Origin: an uncultured Clostridium sp.
GTDB taxonomy: Bacteria; Bacillota; Clostridia; TANB77; CAG-508
DNA: 40,885 nucleotides
Reading direction: 5' to 3'
NCBI GenBank assembly: GCA_900556455.1
Contig: USOV01000003.1
Coordinates: 1-40,885, forward strand
A program made the translations under genes and the position numbers. Below are positions 40,023 to 40,885 of this stretch, piece after piece (position 1 is the first letter of the stretch; every line of letters starts with the position of its first letter). The notes below the pieces were generated by a model. That model searched no databases and was not told where the DNA came from. It saw nothing but the letters and a program-made list of their open reading frames with translations.

Positions 40023-40178
40023 TTAATGAAGAGCCTTCTGGCGCTCATCATTCAGGCAGTCAGGCAACTTTTGGGGCTCGTTTTCTTCCTTTTTGGGAAG
40101 AACGTTTTCCCAATATCTGCTGTTTTTCAAGCCAGCCGGCTTTTTTTCCTGAGTGTCGTTTTTCGTTGTCTTTTCCAT
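40023..40178 (-). CDS. 51-aa hydrophilic protein of unknown function
   Basis: Starts MEKTTKNDTQEKKPAGLKNS and ends CLNDERQKALH; Lys/Glu/Asn-rich, one cysteine, no TM segment. I do not recognise a family. It has a near-consensus promoter with extended -10, an AGGAGG site 8 nt before ATG 40178 and a strong terminator, so it is a genuine monocistronic gene. Its G+C content is a little higher than the neighbours and it follows the glycine-rich gene. Confidence 0.7.
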   Translation of the reverse strand: MEKTTKNDTQEKKPAGLKNSRYWENVLPKKEENEPQKLPDCLNDERQKALH

Positions 40179-40251
40179 ATGATGTTCCTCCTAAATTTTC
40201 CCTTTCGGGTTCTTAGGAATTAATTATACCATATTTTATTGAAAAATTCAA
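40179..40251 (-). promoter_or_regulatory. Promoter and structured leader of the 51-aa gene
   Basis: TTGAAT (40246-40251), 17 nt, TATAAT (40223-40228), with TGG before the -10. The leader contains CCCGAAAGGG, flanked by TTCCTAA and TTTAGGAGGAA, which can pair and bury the AGGAGG ribosome binding site. Confidence 0.7.
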
Positions 40252-40294
40252 ATTTTTGTAGTTTTAGCCGTCCTTTTTATGTCGGTTGGAAGAT

Positions 40295-40885
40295 TTATCT
40301 TGCGTTTCTAATGATGACAATACCTGAGCCACCAGCTCCACCATTCATTATAACGCCGCCTCCACCGGCCACCTCCGCCAGTGTTAGCTTCACCATCAGA
40401 ACCTACAGTGTAACTACCGGTTTTGACAAATACTCCACCAGCACCTCCACCGCCTTTTCCTCCGGAACCACCGTTTGGGTATGCATAATCAGCAGCACCA
40501 CCGCCACCGCCGCCAGCATATTTGGTTTCACCATATGTGCCAAACTCACATGCCTCTGTGGCTCCTTCACTTCCAGCAGAACCATTACATCTATTACTAC
40601 TATAATGGTTAACGCCACCTGCACCACCTGCATTGCCGCCTAGTCCTCCAGAGGATGCTGTTTCCTGCCATGAATATGAGTTACCACCGCCATTTCCTCC
40701 TTTAGCAGTAAATGAAAATGCGATAGTATCTTCTCCAGAATCTGCACTGGTTTTTGAGCCACCTTTACCACCTGCTCCACCAGCGCCAATAGTAATTGGG
40801 TAAGTAGTACCATTATCAATTGTTATGCTTTTTTCAGTAACGGCGTAGCCGCCTCCGCCGCCTCCGCCGCCATTAGGAGCACCTT
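40295..40885 (-). CDS. Glycine-rich surface/fibre-like protein, partial, read across a +1 shift at CGG
   Basis: The 5' part lies beyond the window. Visible: long GGGGGGGG runs, ITIDNGTTYPITIGAGGAGGKGG, aromatic islands (NSYSWQETASS) and two cysteines. Near the end the zero frame reads GGC CGG TGG (40367-40365) and then loses its glycine pattern, ending at 40308. Skipping the C restores GGGG-GGGVIMNGGAGGSGIVIIRNAR and a stop at 40295. GGSGIVIIR at the C-terminus is the usual end of this glycine-rich family, found on phage tail fibres and cell-surface proteins. It is more GC-rich than the neighbours because of glycine codons. Which of these roles applies cannot be told. Confidence 0.75.
40365..40367 (-). 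other. In-frame CGG at +1 shift site in glycine-rich gene
   Basis: GGC CGG TGG in the zero frame; GGC (C) GGT GGA GGC after the skip. The only site followed by GGT rather than GGA. Confidence 0.6.

Noticed and set aside
40403..40633. 76-aa minus-strand ORF in another frame of the glycine-rich gene
   Set aside because: Val/Ala-rich shadow; the glycine frame continues to the window edge and has the family C-terminus.

Overview
The window is AT-rich DNA from a low-GC, spore-forming Firmicute, most likely an uncultured gut-type Clostridia. The evidence is AGA/AAA/ATA-rich codons, AGGAGG-type ribosome binding sites, TTGACA/TATAAT promoters, a threonyl T-box, SleB- and YtxC-type sporulation proteins, a Spo0A-family regulator, and the Asp23/AmaP/DUF2273 cluster. 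Almost all genes lie on the minus strand. Three genes at 29201-32563 (DUF4912 protein, GH57 branching enzyme, YtxC) are on the plus strand.

Layout. 1-3660: accessory module with a Spo0A-type response regulator, a small secreted protein, an ABC ATPase and two FtsX-type permeases (the second cut by the window edge). 3679-4900: remnant region with a decayed sortase, a compositionally foreign 67-aa ORF and a locus of two convergent promoters sharing one hairpin. 4912-7661: tRNA-Glu(CTC), mini-RNase III, RbgA, a membrane protein and TruB. 7704-13990: the rimP-nusA-ylxR-infB-rbfA-nrnA translation operon, with its promoter. 14019-16940: thymidine kinase, and thrS with a T-box leader. 16946-21317: SleB, XseB, XseA, NusB, DUF2273, AmaP, Asp23. 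21445-25916: rhodanese, SecD-like protein, HD phosphohydrolase, long coiled-coil protein. 25987-29073: Gmk, RpoZ, YicC, a membrane protein with an AT-hook-like tail, RsmE. 29201-36734: glycogen-related genes, pyruvate kinase and alpha-glucan phosphorylase. 36775-40885: RecD2, 6S RNA, a lipoprotein, a 51-aa protein and a glycine-rich protein cut by the window edge.

The most striking observation is a recoding pattern. Five otherwise normal genes (rbgA, sleB, xseA twice, recD2, and the glycine-rich gene) are broken into two or three frames. At all six break points the zero frame carries a CGG codon, and skipping only the C of that CGG restores the full conserved protein with glycine (GGA five times, GGT once) at the junction. 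Reading every CGG/CCG trinucleotide by eye, I found no in-frame CGG used as arginine in any other native gene. The only exceptions are two CGG codons in the GC-richer, probably acquired 67-aa ORF at 4271-4474. The simplest biological reading is that CGG is not an ordinary arginine codon here: CGGN may be read as a four-base glycine codon, or CGG may provoke +1 frameshifting onto GGN. Sequencing error or gene decay must be excluded, but neither readily predicts one codon, one shift direction and one restored amino acid at six sites.

A second point of interest is the accessory module. The promoters of the Spo0A-like regulator and of the secreted protein carry the same tandem TATCTTTTT repeat, suggesting an autoregulated secreted-peptide/ABC-transporter system.
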